Source of the DNA: Echinicola shivajiensis | GTDB taxonomy: Bacteria; Bacteroidota; Bacteroidia; Cytophagales; Cyclobacteriaceae | Assembly: GCF_018642165.1 (NCBI RefSeq) | Contig: NZ_JAHHZM010000004.1 | Location: forward strand, 397,064-461,063 | DNA length: 64,000 bases | Direction of reading: 5' to 3' | Notes under the pieces: model-generated | Told to the model about the DNA's origin: nothing | Seen by the model: the letters and a program-made list of their open reading frames with translations, nothing else | Databases searched by the model: none | In this document: positions 52,731 through 62,224 of the stretch, piece after piece | Numbering within the stretch: position 1 is the stretch's first letter | Layout of the letters: each line of letters starts with the position of its first letter | Position numbers and translations under genes: made by a program

Positions 52731-54071
52731 ATGAAGAAAATAGCCATACTGGGAGCTGGTGAAAGTGGGATTGGTGCAGCATTGCTGGCCAAGAAGAACG
52801 GCTATGATGTATTTGTCTCAGACGGGGGCAAAATAAATGCTGAGAGAAAGCAATTGTTGGAAGAGGCTGGTATTTCCTATGAGGAGGGGAAGCATAGTGA
52901 GCAGCGCATTTTGGATCAGGGGGAAATTATCAAAAGCCCAGGGATTCCTTTTAGCAATGCCATTATAAAGGAAGCCTTGGAAAAAGGAATTCCAGTGATT
53001 GATGAATTGGAGTTTGCCTATGGTTTCACGAAGGGAAAGGTAGTAGCGATTACTGGAACCAATGGAAAAACCACTACCACCCTTTTGACCTATCACCTGA
53101 TGAAAAAAGGTGGACTTGATGTTGGAATGGGGGGCAATGTAGGGAAAAGCTGGGCTTCACAATTAGTGGAAGAAGATCATGACTGGTGGGTACTCGAGGT
53201 AAGTAGTTTCCAAATTGATGGATTCAAAACCCTTAAACCTAGGATTGCAGTATTGACTAATATCACGCCGGATCATTTGGATCGGTATGATTATAAACTG
53301 GAAAATTATATCCATTCCAAATTGAATCTGTTGAAGCAGATGGATGATGAAGATGACTTCATTTATTTCCGTGAGGACAGTAATATCTGGAAAGGATTAT
53401 CTGATTTGATCGTGAGACCGAAAGTGCATGAAGTGTCATTGGAAAAGATCGTGAAGGAGGGCAGTTTCTTTAATGGCACTGAGGTGAAGATCAATCATGA
53501 TGACCATATGGTTTCATTCCCAGAAAGTGATATGTCACTTAGGGGGACACATAATATGTTGAATGTAATGTGCGCAGCGAATGCAGCATTATTGGCGGGA
53601 GTAAAGGAAGCGGCTATCAAGGAAGGCTTGGCTGATTTCAAAAATGCGCCTCACAGGATGGAGCAGGTGGCTGAGGTTGATGGTGTGGTATTCGTGAACG
53701 ATAGCAAGGGCACCAATGTGGATGCAACCGTTTATGCCTTGGCAGCTTTCAAGGAGCCATTGGTTTGGATTGCAGGAGGAGTGGACAAGGGCAATGAGTA
53801 TGAAACGACAATGTCTGAAGTGAAGGGACATGTGAAAACCTTGATCTGTTTGGGAAAAGATAATGAAAAGCTGAAAGAAGCTTTTAAAGGAGTGATTCCG
53901 GAGATTCTGGAAACTCAGGATATCACAGAAGCGGTAAGGTGGGGATATGAGAAGGGGAAATCCGGGGATGTGGTTTTATTGTCACCGGCCTGTGCAAGTT
54001 TTGACTTGTTCAAAAACTATGAAGATCGGGGTGATCAATTTAGAGAAGCAGTAAAAAAGTTGAAGCAATAA
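52731..54071 (+). CDS. murD: UDP-N-acetylmuramoyl-L-alanine-D-glutamate ligase
   Basis: MurD adds D-glutamate as the second stem residue. In 446 residues it has an N-terminal Rossmann part (KKIAILGAGESGIGAALLAKKNG), the ATP loop AITGTNGKTTTTLLTYHL (about 105-122), NVGKSW, EVSSFQIDG, LTNITPDHLDRY, the hinge APHRMEQVAEVDGVVFVNDSKGTN, and the C-terminal LSPACASFDLFKNYEDRGDQF. It follows mraY by three bases and precedes ftsW by four. Confidence 0.97.
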   Translation: MKKIAILGAGESGIGAALLAKKNGYDVFVSDGGKINAERKQLLEEAGISYEEGKHSEQRILDQGEIIKSPGIPFSNAIIKEALEKGIPVIDELEFAYGFTKGKVVAITGTNGKTTTTLLTYHLMKKGGLDVGMGGNVGKSWASQLVEEDHDWWVLEVSSFQIDGFKTLKPRIAVLTNITPDHLDRYDYKLENYIHSKLNLLKQMDDEDDFIYFREDSNIWKGLSDLIVRPKVHEVSLEKIVKEGSFFNGTEVKINHDDHMVSFPESDMSLRGTHNMLNVMCAANAALLAGVKEAAIKEGLADFKNAPHRMEQVAEVDGVVFVNDSKGTNVDATVYALAAFKEPLVWIAGGVDKGNEYETTMSEVKGHVKTLICLGKDNEKLKEAFKGVIPEILETQDITEAVRWGYEKGKSGDVVLLSPACASFDLFKNYEDRGDQFREAVKKLKQ

Positions 54072-54075
54072 AAGT

Positions 54076-55245
54076 ATGGTAGCGGTCAAGACTTGGATCG
54101 ATAAGAACTTAAAGGGTGATCCCATTATTTGGGGGATTGTGATGGTGCTTTCCATCATCAGTATCCTGGTGGTTTATTCTGCCACCGGCACTTTGGCTTA
54201 TCGCAGAATGGGTGGTAATACGGAGGCTTATTTGATCAAGCATTCCTTATTGGTGCTTTTGAGTTTGGTGGTGATGTGGGGAGCCCACAAGTTGCCTTAT
54301 AAGTACTATTCCAAGTTGAGTTTGATGGCCTTATGGGTGTCTGTACCACTTTTGGCCTTTACCTATTTATTCGGTTCCAATGTCAATGATGCCAACAGAT
54401 GGTTGACTATTCCCTTGATAAACCAAGCCTTCCAGCCCTCTGATTTGGCCAAGTTGGCCTTAATAGCAGCGGTGGCAGGTATGCTGGCTAAGCGGCAAAA
54501 GAATATTCAGGATTTTAAGCGGACATTTATTCCGGTGATGATCTGGATAGGAATGATCTGTATGCTTATTGGATTGGCGAATATGTCTACGGCAGTGATG
54601 TTGCTTTGCACCTGTTTGCTTTTGATGTTTATTGGAAGGGTTCCAGTGAAGTTCTTGATAGCGGTTTGCCTCATTGGCTTCCTTGCGCTGACTTCAGCCA
54701 TTTTCTTGGGACAGCGGGGTGGGACATTCTTCTCAAGGATAGAAAACTTTATGTCTGAAGAGGAAATTCCTTATCAAGCACAGCAGTCATATATGGCCAT
54801 TGCCACTGGCGGGATTGCCGGCAAAGGTCCAGGGAATAGTGAACAGAGAAATTCTTTGCCACACCCTTACTCTGATTTTATCTATGCCATTATCATTGAA
54901 GAATATGGTATGATCGGAGGTGGGATAGTATTGTTTCTTTACTTGGCCATGCTCTATAGGGGGATGAGGGTCGTGGCTATTTCGAATCGGCCATTTGGGG
55001 GCTTGCTCTCGGCAGGTCTGAGTTTTGCGCTGGTGATACAGGCCATGGTTAATATGGCGGTTGCAGTAGGTTTGGGACCAATTACCGGTCAGCCATTGCC
55101 ATTGCTCAGTATGGGGGGGACCTCTTTATTGTTCACAGGGATATCTCTGGGAATTATTTTAAGTGTTAGCCGTGGAGATCAGGAAGATGGTTTTGCGGGT
55201 GATGCCAATGCAATTAGAAAAAACGCCATGCAAATGGCACAGTAA
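54076..55245 (+). CDS. ftsW: Septal peptidoglycan glycosyltransferase FtsW (SEDS family)
   Basis: FtsW polymerises lipid II at the septum together with FtsI. The 389-residue protein has ten membrane helices, the SEDS signatures FQPSDLAKLALI (about 116-127), GQRGGTFFSRIENFM, AIATGGIAGKGPGNSEQRNSLPHPYSDFIYAIIIEEYG and GPITGQPLPLLSMGGTSLLF (about 335-354), and the catalytic Asp in HPYSDFIY. Its stop lies 39 bases before the annotated ATG of murG. That gap probably still codes for murG. Confidence 0.96.
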   Translation: MVAVKTWIDKNLKGDPIIWGIVMVLSIISILVVYSATGTLAYRRMGGNTEAYLIKHSLLVLLSLVVMWGAHKLPYKYYSKLSLMALWVSVPLLAFTYLFGSNVNDANRWLTIPLINQAFQPSDLAKLALIAAVAGMLAKRQKNIQDFKRTFIPVMIWIGMICMLIGLANMSTAVMLLCTCLLLMFIGRVPVKFLIAVCLIGFLALTSAIFLGQRGGTFFSRIENFMSEEEIPYQAQQSYMAIATGGIAGKGPGNSEQRNSLPHPYSDFIYAIIIEEYGMIGGGIVLFLYLAMLYRGMRVVAISNRPFGGLLSAGLSFALVIQAMVNMAVAVGLGPITGQPLPLLSMGGTSLLFTGISLGIILSVSRGDQEDGFAGDANAIRKNAMQMAQ

Positions 55246-55284
55246 ATAGAATAGCTTATCAAAGAGAAGGAAATATATCGCATA

Positions 55285-56367
55285 ATGATCAGTGGTGGCG
55301 GAACCGGTGGACACATCTATCCTGCCATAGCTATCGCTAATGCCTGGAATGAGAAACATCCGGACAGCGAAATCCTTTTTGTTGGGGCAGAAGGGAAAAT
55401 GGAAATGCAAAAGGTTCCAGAAGCGGGATACCCAATTGAAGGTTTGCCTGTGGCAGGACTTCAGAGAAGGTTGACCCTTGAGAACTTGATCTTTCCCTTT
55501 AAGCTTTGGGACAGCATCAACAAGGCAAAAAAGCTGATCAAGCATTTTCGACCTCATGCCGTGGTGGGTGTTGGAGGATATGCGAGTGGCCCTTTATTAT
55601 ATGTGGCCCAAGGAAAAGGTATTCCTACTTTGATACAGGAGCAAAATTCTTATGCTGGGCTGACAAATAAGTTGTTGGCCAAAAAGGCAAAGGCCTTTTG
55701 CGTGGCCTATGATGAGATGGATAAGTTCTTTCCTGCAGATAGGATTCATTTTACTGGAAATCCAGTAAGGAAGGATATCCTGCATCTGGCGGATAAGAAG
55801 GATAAGGCAATTGATCATTTTGGGCTTGATCCAGCAAAACCAGTGGTTTTGGTATTGGGAGGAAGCCTTGGGGCAAGGACCATAAATAATGCGGTTGTGG
55901 CTTCTATGGAGCATTTTGAAAAGAAAGGATATCAGCTACTTTGGCAGACAGGTAGATTTTACTTTAAAGAAATGCAGGAGAAGCTAAAGGTTGCTGGATT
56001 GAAAAGCATTCATGCTTTGGAATTTATTAAGGAAATGGACTTGGCCTATGCTGCAGCGGATATGGTGATATCGAGAGCAGGAGCGCTGTCTGTATCAGAG
56101 CTGAGTCTAGTGGGCAAAGCTGTGATCTTCATTCCTTCTCCCAATGTAGCTGAGGATCACCAGACTAAGAATGCCCTGGCCTGTGTAAGACAGGAGGCAG
56201 CCTTGATGCTTGGCGATGACGAAGCTATTTCTGGACTTGCAGGCATGGTGGATGAACTAATGAATGATAAATCCTTGCAAGGAAAGCTAGGACAAAATAT
56301 AAAGAAAATGGGCAAGCCTGAGGCAGCCCTTGAGATAGTAAAAGAATTGGAAGCATTGATCAAATGA
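55285..56367 (+). CDS. murG: Lipid II synthase MurG (UDP-GlcNAc transferase); start probably further upstream
   Basis: MurG adds GlcNAc to lipid I. The 360 residues have GGGTGGHIYPAIAIA, GVGGYASGPLLYVAQ, QEQNSYAGLTNKLL, the UDP-sugar site GGSLGARTINNAV, and AADMVISRAGALSVSELSLVGKAVIFIPSPNVAEDHQTKNA. The ATG at 55285 begins MISGGGTGG, which cuts the first beta strand: homologues have about six residues before ISGGG. The frame continues upstream as LIKEKEIYRI to a stop at 55252, in good agreement with the family, but without an ATG, GTG or TTG, so initiation may use a rare codon such as ATC at 55258. It overlaps murC by four bases. Confidence 0.95.
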   Translation: MISGGGTGGHIYPAIAIANAWNEKHPDSEILFVGAEGKMEMQKVPEAGYPIEGLPVAGLQRRLTLENLIFPFKLWDSINKAKKLIKHFRPHAVVGVGGYASGPLLYVAQGKGIPTLIQEQNSYAGLTNKLLAKKAKAFCVAYDEMDKFFPADRIHFTGNPVRKDILHLADKKDKAIDHFGLDPAKPVVLVLGGSLGARTINNAVVASMEHFEKKGYQLLWQTGRFYFKEMQEKLKVAGLKSIHALEFIKEMDLAYAAADMVISRAGALSVSELSLVGKAVIFIPSPNVAEDHQTKNALACVRQEAALMLGDDEAISGLAGMVDELMNDKSLQGKLGQNIKKMGKPEAALEIVKELEALIK

Positions 56368-57761
56368 AGTTGGACAAACTACATAGCGTGTATTTCTTAG
56401 GAATCGGAGGCATTGGCATGAGTGCCATTGCGAGATGGTTTAAACATGTGGGGATACCTGTGTTTGGCTATGATCGTACGCCCTCACCATTGACCAAGAA
56501 ATTAGAGGAAGAGGGAATGGTGATTACCTATGAAGATAGTTTGGATACCATTCCTGAACAGATTAAGTCTGACAAGGAGAATGTATTGATCGTGTGGACA
56601 CCAGCTATTCCAAAGGATAATGTGCAGTTGCAGTTCTTCCAGAATGGTGGCTACGATCTGAAAAAACGCTCAGAGGTTTTGGGTATGATTACCCATTCCA
56701 TGTATACCGTTGGGGTGGCAGGAACCCATGGCAAGACGACTACCTCTTCTATGGTGGCTCATATGTTAAAGAGTGCTGGAAAAAATATTGCAGCCTTTTT
56801 GGGAGGCTTGACCCAGAATTATGAGAGTAACCTTATTCTACATGATGAGGAAACCAATGAGAAAGCAACAGTGGTAGTTGAAGCGGATGAGTTTGATCGT
56901 TCTTTCCTAAGGCTTCATCCCAATGTGGCTGTGGTAACTAGCGTGGATGCTGATCATTTGGATATTTATGGTGATGCTCAGGAGCTTACGAGGAACTTTG
57001 AAAAGTACATCGGTTTGCTTCCTGAAGATGGCTTATTAATTATTCAAAAAAATGCCCTGAAAAAGCTTAATAGGAATGATTTTGGCAGAATGAAGGTGCT
57101 TGAGTATGGTCTTGAGGAAGGGGAAATACGAGCAGAGAATATTAAGGCAGGTATTGCTTCTTTTGAATTCGACTATGTCTCTGAAGAGAAGGTTATCAAA
57201 GGCTTGGTTTTGAAGGTGCCAGGTTTCCATAATGTGGAGAATGCCCTTTCAGCAGTAACTATAGCCTTACATTTTGGCGTTGAGGAAAAAGATATCCGCG
57301 AGGGACTGGAGAGTTTCAGAGGAGTGAAGAGACGCTTTGAAATTAAGCGCCAGGATGAAAAAGGAGTTTATATAGATGATTATGCCCATCATCCGGAAGA
57401 GATCAAAGCCTTCTTGGGATCTGTAAAAGCCATGTATCCAGACAAGAAGTTGACAGCCATATTTCAGCCGCACTTATTTACCAGGACCAGGGATTTTGCT
57501 GATGGTTTTTCTGAAGCCCTGTCATTAGCTGATGAGGTGATATTGTTGGATATATATCCTGCAAGAGAACTCCCAATAGAAGGCGTTAATGCAGCCATGT
57601 TAATGGATAAGATCAATGCTACTGAAAAGTCTCTTCAAAGCAAAGAAGGCCTGATGGACTTTTTGGATCAGAAGCGACCAGAAGTCCTGGTGACTTTGGG
57701 AGCCGGAGATATTGATAGACTTGTGGATCCAATTAATAATTTGATAGCAACATGGGATTGA
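56364..57761 (+). CDS. murC: UDP-N-acetylmuramate-L-alanine ligase
   Basis: MurC starts stem-peptide synthesis. In 465 residues it has GIGGIGMSAIARWF (12-25), the ATP loop VAGTHGKTTTSSMVAHML (about 119-136), VEADEFDRSFL (about 173-183), VTSVDADHLDIYGD, the hinge RFEIKRQDEKGVYIDDYAHHPEEI, FQPHLFTRTRDF and LGAGDIDRL near the end. It is coupled to murG by a four-base overlap and overlaps ftsQ by ten bases. Confidence 0.97.
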   Translation: MKLDKLHSVYFLGIGGIGMSAIARWFKHVGIPVFGYDRTPSPLTKKLEEEGMVITYEDSLDTIPEQIKSDKENVLIVWTPAIPKDNVQLQFFQNGGYDLKKRSEVLGMITHSMYTVGVAGTHGKTTTSSMVAHMLKSAGKNIAAFLGGLTQNYESNLILHDEETNEKATVVVEADEFDRSFLRLHPNVAVVTSVDADHLDIYGDAQELTRNFEKYIGLLPEDGLLIIQKNALKKLNRNDFGRMKVLEYGLEEGEIRAENIKAGIASFEFDYVSEEKVIKGLVLKVPGFHNVENALSAVTIALHFGVEEKDIREGLESFRGVKRRFEIKRQDEKGVYIDDYAHHPEEIKAFLGSVKAMYPDKKLTAIFQPHLFTRTRDFADGFSEALSLADEVILLDIYPARELPIEGVNAAMLMDKINATEKSLQSKEGLMDFLDQKRPEVLVTLGAGDIDRLVDPINNLIATWD

Positions 57762-58516
57762 AGAATGTTAAAATAAAGCAGTCATTTGTCTTCACGGCCT
57801 TGTTGTTGGTTCTGTTGGTTTTTATTGGCTTTGTAGAAAAAAAAGGCGCTGAAAGAAGTTACCATGGATTGTCAGTTAAGGTTAAAGGGATAAGTGATGT
57901 TTATTTTGTAGAAGAGGAGGAGATATCATCCATGTTGTTGAAGGAGTTTCCAAGTCTTAGCGATGGTGCCAAGCTGGAAAATATAGCCTTAAGGAATTTG
58001 GAGGAAAAAGTGGAGAGCCATCCTTTTGTAAAAAATGCAGAAGTGTATACAGACCTAAAAGGGGATGTACTGGTAACGGTAGATCAATATAGGCCGATGG
58101 CCAGGATTACTAGGCCTTTGGCTGCAGATGGATATATTTCTTCTGAGGGTTTGATTCTACCTACTTCTACTCACTATACCTCTAGGGTATTGATTGTTAA
58201 TGGGGCTTTGGCAAATGAGCTGCTCGCAGCAAAGGATTTGACTAAAGAGCATCAGGGATTGTTAGACCTGATCAACTTTATTGATCAAAATGAATTTTGG
58301 AGCGCACAGATTGCCTCCTTGGAAATAGACAGAAATGGAAATATAAATATGTACCAGCAGGTGGGGAGGCAGAAAATTGAATTTGGAAAGCCTGAGGACA
58401 TCAAATCGAAATTTAATAAAATCAATCTCTTTTATGAGGAGATTGTTCCTGAGAAAGGTTGGGATGCCTATACAAGGGTGAATGTAGAATTTAAGGATCA
58501 AATCATTTGTGAATAA
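57752..58516 (+). CDS. ftsQ: Division protein FtsQ
   Basis: FtsQ links the cytoplasmic ring to the septal synthases. The 254-residue protein has a short basic head, one membrane helix (about 10-27, SFVFTALLLVLLVFIGFV), a POTRA-like domain (about 40-115, VKVKGISDVYFVEEEEISSMLL through VKNAEVYTDLKGDVLVTVDQYRPMARI) and a beta domain after it. The motif for the Bacteroidota FtsQ is weak in general databases; position between murC and ftsA supports the name. Confidence 0.9.
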   Translation: MGLKNVKIKQSFVFTALLLVLLVFIGFVEKKGAERSYHGLSVKVKGISDVYFVEEEEISSMLLKEFPSLSDGAKLENIALRNLEEKVESHPFVKNAEVYTDLKGDVLVTVDQYRPMARITRPLAADGYISSEGLILPTSTHYTSRVLIVNGALANELLAAKDLTKEHQGLLDLINFIDQNEFWSAQIASLEIDRNGNINMYQQVGRQKIEFGKPEDIKSKFNKINLFYEEIVPEKGWDAYTRVNVEFKDQIICE

Positions 58517-58527
58517 TTGATATAGCT

Positions 58528-59841
58528 ATGGAAACTGACAAATTAATCGTAGGACTGGACATTGGAACCACGAAAATTTGTGCCATCATTGGGCGCAAAA
58601 ATGAGTTCGGAAAATTGGAGGTGCTGGGCATGGGCAAGGCCGTGTCTGACGGAGTGATCCGGGGCATCGTTACCAATATTGATAAAACCGTTAATGCTAT
58701 TCAGAAAGCAGTTAATGAGGCTTCTGATATGGCTGAGGTTGATATCAGGGAGGTAATTGTCGGTATCGCCGGACAGCATATCCGCAGTTCTGTACACCAC
58801 GGTGTGATCATCCGAAATACCAAGGATGATGAAATCACCATCGAAGATGTACGTCGTCTTTCCAATGATATGGAGAATATTGTTGTTCCTCCGGGCAATA
58901 CGATTATTCATGTTATGCCACAGGATTATACAGTAGACTATGAGGATGGAATCAAGGATCCAGTGGGTATGTCAGGTGCCAGATTGGAAGCGGATTTCCA
59001 TATTATTACTGCCCAGACCACAGCTATCAACAATATTAACAGATGTGTAAAAAGAGCCGATCTTCATTCCAAGGATCTGATTCTTGAACCACTTGCCAGT
59101 TCGCTTTCAGTCCTCAGCGATTTGGATAAAGAGGCAGGCGTTTGTTTGGTAGATATCGGTGGTGGTACTACGGATATCGCCATCTTCTACGATAATATCA
59201 TCCGTCATACAGCGGTTATTCCATTTGGGGGTAATATCATCACATCTGATATCAAGGAAGGTTGCATGGTGATGCAGAACCAGGCGGAATTGTTGAAAAC
59301 CAAGTTTGGCCGTGCCATAGCTGAAGAGGCCAATCCTAATGAGATCGTATCTATTCCAGGTTTAAGAAATAGGCCTCCAAAGGAAATTTCTGTAAGAAAT
59401 CTGGCTTGTATTATAGAGGCAAGAATGGAGGAGATCATTGAGATGGTCCAATCTGAAATTGTCGCAAGTGGATTATATAAGAAACTGGCTGGAGGAATTG
59501 TCCTTACAGGGGGTGGCTCACAGCTTCAGGGTGTGGGTCAATTATTCGAATATATGACCGGGCTTGATACTAGAATAGGCTATCCAAACGAGCATTTAGG
59601 CAAATCTAAAATCGAGGAAGTGAAGAGCCCAATGTATGCCACGACAGTTGGTTTGGTATTGGCAGGGTTCAAAGCCTTGGATGATAGAGAGGATTATTAC
59701 CGTCAGCGTCAATCTGTTCCTGTTGAGGGCAAAAACGAGCGTAGACCGATGGAAATGCCTGGTAAAGATATTTTTGGAAGCATCCGAAAAAGATTGAAGG
59801 ATTTTATCACGGACGATATCGGAGACGATAGCAACTATTAA
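58528..59841 (+). CDS. ftsA: Actin-like division protein FtsA
   Basis: FtsA tethers FtsZ filaments to the membrane. In 437 residues it has phosphate 1 (VGLDIGTTKICAIIGRK, 8-24), the 1C/SHS2 region (IVGIAGQHIRSSVHHGVI), phosphate 2 (CLVDIGGGTTDIAIFYDN, about 206-223), adenosine motif (IVLTGGGSQLQGVGQLFE), and a C-terminal tail with RKRLKDFITDDI that can act as a membrane-targeting amphipathic helix. It lies 11 bases after ftsQ. A 72-base gap then leads to ftsZ. Confidence 0.96.
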   Translation: METDKLIVGLDIGTTKICAIIGRKNEFGKLEVLGMGKAVSDGVIRGIVTNIDKTVNAIQKAVNEASDMAEVDIREVIVGIAGQHIRSSVHHGVIIRNTKDDEITIEDVRRLSNDMENIVVPPGNTIIHVMPQDYTVDYEDGIKDPVGMSGARLEADFHIITAQTTAINNINRCVKRADLHSKDLILEPLASSLSVLSDLDKEAGVCLVDIGGGTTDIAIFYDNIIRHTAVIPFGGNIITSDIKEGCMVMQNQAELLKTKFGRAIAEEANPNEIVSIPGLRNRPPKEISVRNLACIIEARMEEIIEMVQSEIVASGLYKKLAGGIVLTGGGSQLQGVGQLFEYMTGLDTRIGYPNEHLGKSKIEEVKSPMYATTVGLVLAGFKALDDREDYYRQRQSVPVEGKNERRPMEMPGKDIFGSIRKRLKDFITDDIGDDSNY

Positions 59842-59913
59842 TACAGATTAGAAAGATTTAGAAAGAGTAATAAAGCATTTAGAAATAACAGTTCACCAAA
59901 AATTGAGGAAATA

Positions 59914-61581
59914 ATGTCAGATATCATGAAAGATTACAAATTTGATATTCCTAAAAATCACAAGTCTATCATAAAGGTGATAGGCGTGGGAGGCGGTGGT
60001 TCCAATGCTGTGAACCATATGTTCAGCCAAGGAATAAAAGATGTGGAGTTTGTGGTAGTTAATACCGACTCCCAAGCATTGAAAAGCAGTCCTGTTCCTT
60101 TAAAGCTTCAGATTGGAGCGCACCTTACAGAGGGACTTGGAGCAGGCGCTAATCCTGAGAAAGGAAGAAATGCTGCTTTGGAAAGTAAAGAAGAAATCAG
60201 AGAGTTACTTTCTGATAATACCAAAATGGTTTTCATCACTGCTGGTATGGGTGGTGGTACCGGTACAGGCGCTGCTCCAGTGATTGCTAAGATCGCAAAG
60301 GATATGGATATCCTTACAGTAGGGATTGTTACTGCGCCATTTATTTTTGAAGGTCGTAAGAAGACTGGCGCTGCCCAAAGGGGGATCGAGGATTTAAGGG
60401 CCAACTGTGATACCGTATTGGTTATTCTTAACGATAAGCTAAGAGAGGTTTATGGTAACTTGCCAATCCGTTCAGCATTTGGTAAAGCAGATAATGTTTT
60501 GAGCACTGCAGCTAAATCCATTGCGGAAATCATCACTGTTCACCAGGATGTAAACGTCGATTTCGAAGATGTTAAAACGGTAATGAAGGATGCCGGAGCT
60601 GCTGTAATGGGATCTGCTACCGAAGAAATGGAAGGCAGAGCGATCAAGGCTGCAGAGAAAGCTATCGCTTCTCCATTGTTGAACAATGTGGATATCAAGG
60701 GAGCTGAGAAGATCCTCTTGTCCATCATGTCAGGCGAGGAAGAAGAGCTTTCAATGGATGAATTGAGTGAAATCACTGAATACATCCAAGAGCGTGCAGG
60801 TGATGATGCTGAGGTGATCTTCGGTCAGGGTATCGATCCGGACTTGAAGAAATCTATCCGTGTTACGGTAATTGCTACTGGTTTTCAGGCAGGAGCCTTG
60901 ACCAAGGATGAGGAAGAAAAGGCCAAGAAAGCCGAGCAAGAAAAAGAGGAAAATGCGAAAAAGGTAATCGACTTGGACTCTGGAAAGACTACCAAAGTAA
61001 CTGAGGATACTACAGCCACAGCAGGTCAGACTTTTACCTTTACCGTTCAGCAGCCAAGCCCTGTAAACAATAGACCTGAAGAGCCAATGGCATCTTCTGT
61101 TCAACCAGCTAAGCCCCAGGTTCAGCCTCAGAATCAAGTGGAAACTGAAGAGGATTACAACCAGCCAAGTACCAATTCTTCTGAAGAGGAATTTGAGTTT
61201 GTGCCAGCCAATCCTACTGCTGAAACTAGAAAAGTAACTCCATTGTACGACGAGGAACCTCAAGCGGAACAGCCAAGCGCACCAAGGTATGAGGAGCCAA
61301 GCCAGTCCAATGCTGCGTATACCAATGATTATTATGAGCAAATCAAGCAAAAGGCCATGCAGCGCGCCCACGAGCGTTTTGAGAGATTGAAAAATCTTAG
61401 AGCTGCAAACCAAACTCCAGAAGAGTTTAAGGAAAAGCTTGATAAGCCTGCTTATTTAAGGAAAAATGTAAAACTCCAGGATGTGCAACATAGCTCAGAA
61501 ACCAATATTTCTAAGTTCAATTTGAACGATGATAATGAAATTCTGGGCAATAACCGGTTTTTACATGATAATGTTGATTAA
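59914..61581 (+). CDS. ftsZ: Cell division GTPase FtsZ
   Basis: FtsZ builds the division ring. The first 320 or so residues hold the GTPase: IKVIGVGGGGSNAVNHM (20-36), the tubulin signature GGGTGTGAAPVIA (about 112-124), KKTGAAQRGIEDL, and the T7 loop NVDFEDVKTVM. A 200-residue disordered linker rich in Glu, Pro, Gln and Ser follows (about 335-490), then a basic helix and the Bacteroidota C-terminus NNRFLHDNVD. The linker is longer than in E. coli (383 residues in total there). The gene ends in an inverted repeat shared with the next gene. Confidence 0.97.
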   Translation: MSDIMKDYKFDIPKNHKSIIKVIGVGGGGSNAVNHMFSQGIKDVEFVVVNTDSQALKSSPVPLKLQIGAHLTEGLGAGANPEKGRNAALESKEEIRELLSDNTKMVFITAGMGGGTGTGAAPVIAKIAKDMDILTVGIVTAPFIFEGRKKTGAAQRGIEDLRANCDTVLVILNDKLREVYGNLPIRSAFGKADNVLSTAAKSIAEIITVHQDVNVDFEDVKTVMKDAGAAVMGSATEEMEGRAIKAAEKAIASPLLNNVDIKGAEKILLSIMSGEEEELSMDELSEITEYIQERAGDDAEVIFGQGIDPDLKKSIRVTVIATGFQAGALTKDEEEKAKKAEQEKEENAKKVIDLDSGKTTKVTEDTTATAGQTFTFTVQQPSPVNNRPEEPMASSVQPAKPQVQPQNQVETEEDYNQPSTNSSEEEFEFVPANPTAETRKVTPLYDEEPQAEQPSAPRYEEPSQSNAAYTNDYYEQIKQKAMQRAHERFERLKNLRAANQTPEEFKEKLDKPAYLRKNVKLQDVQHSSETNISKFNLNDDNEILGNNRFLHDNVD

Positions 61582-61600
61582 CTAAAAGTTAATCAACATT
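61570..61600. terminator. Perfect 13-bp inverted repeat over two convergent stop codons
   Basis: AATGTTGATTAAC (61570-61582) and GTTAATCAACATT (61588-61600) are perfectly complementary across a five-base loop. The left arm holds the last codons and TAA of ftsZ; the right arm encodes the last residues of the FMN reductase, whose stop codon starts in the loop. No long T-run follows on either side. It is probably a bidirectional end element. Confidence 0.65.
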
Positions 61601-62106
61601 TCTGCCTGGGATCTTAAAAGGTCTATGTAAAGCTTGTTGGTGAGCAAGTTATTAGACATATTTTCCTCAATTTTTGCAAGTTTTGGTTTACTCGCCAAAA
61701 CATGCATTCCCAGGTAGTTGAATATGTCGGTCAGGTGGCTCAATGCAATGCCACCGCCGCCTATTCCAGAGGACAAACCTACCAAAGCACATTTTTTGTT
61801 CCTGAAGGTATTGGGATAGGTCATCCCATCAATAAAAGATTTTAAAATCCCAGGAAAAGATCCATTGTATTCAGGAACGATAAATACGAATTTATCCCCA
61901 TCCTTGATTTTGTCATGCAGCTCATTGTAATGCTCGTTCTGACCATTGTTTTCGTATAAGGCTGTAAAAACAAAATCGTTCGGAAGCTTCCGCAAATCTA
62001 TCAGTTCAGATGCTACGCCAAGCTCTTCCAGGATTTCTTGGTACTGAATGCCTATGCTTTTGGAAAGGGCATTTTTTCTATTGGTACCTATGATAATTTT
62101 AATCAT
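61582..62106 (-). CDS. NAD(P)H-dependent FMN reductase
   Basis: The 174-residue protein is a flavodoxin-fold FMN reductase: IIIGTNRKNALSKSIGIQYQEIL (phosphate loop of FMN), then DKFVFIVPEYNGSFPGILKSFIDGM (about 70-94), the family motif around the isoalloxazine ring, and SSGIGGGGIALSHL. Such enzymes reduce quinones, azo compounds or FMN with NAD(P)H. It converges with ftsZ without a spacer and is divergent from the purine nucleoside phosphorylase gene. The true reductant and acceptor are unknown. Confidence 0.88.
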   Translation of the reverse strand: MIKIIIGTNRKNALSKSIGIQYQEILEELGVASELIDLRKLPNDFVFTALYENNGQNEHYNELHDKIKDGDKFVFIVPEYNGSFPGILKSFIDGMTYPNTFRNKKCALVGLSSGIGGGGIALSHLTDIFNYLGMHVLASKPKLAKIEENMSNNLLTNKLYIDLLRSQAEMLINF

Positions 62107-62224
62107 GAATAAGTTTTATTCTTGCTAATTTGATCTTATATATACAATATCGTGGAATATAAAGTTCTTTTGATATTTTATTAGCCTCAAAATAAGATGG
62201 TAGATAGGCCAAATCCAAGTAAAC

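Noticed and set aside
60751..61413. A 220-residue open frame on the minus strand inside ftsZ
   Set aside because: It runs antisense through the FtsZ linker region; its Leu/Trp/Arg-rich text is the mirror of Glu/Pro/Gln codons, and it has no start context or domain.
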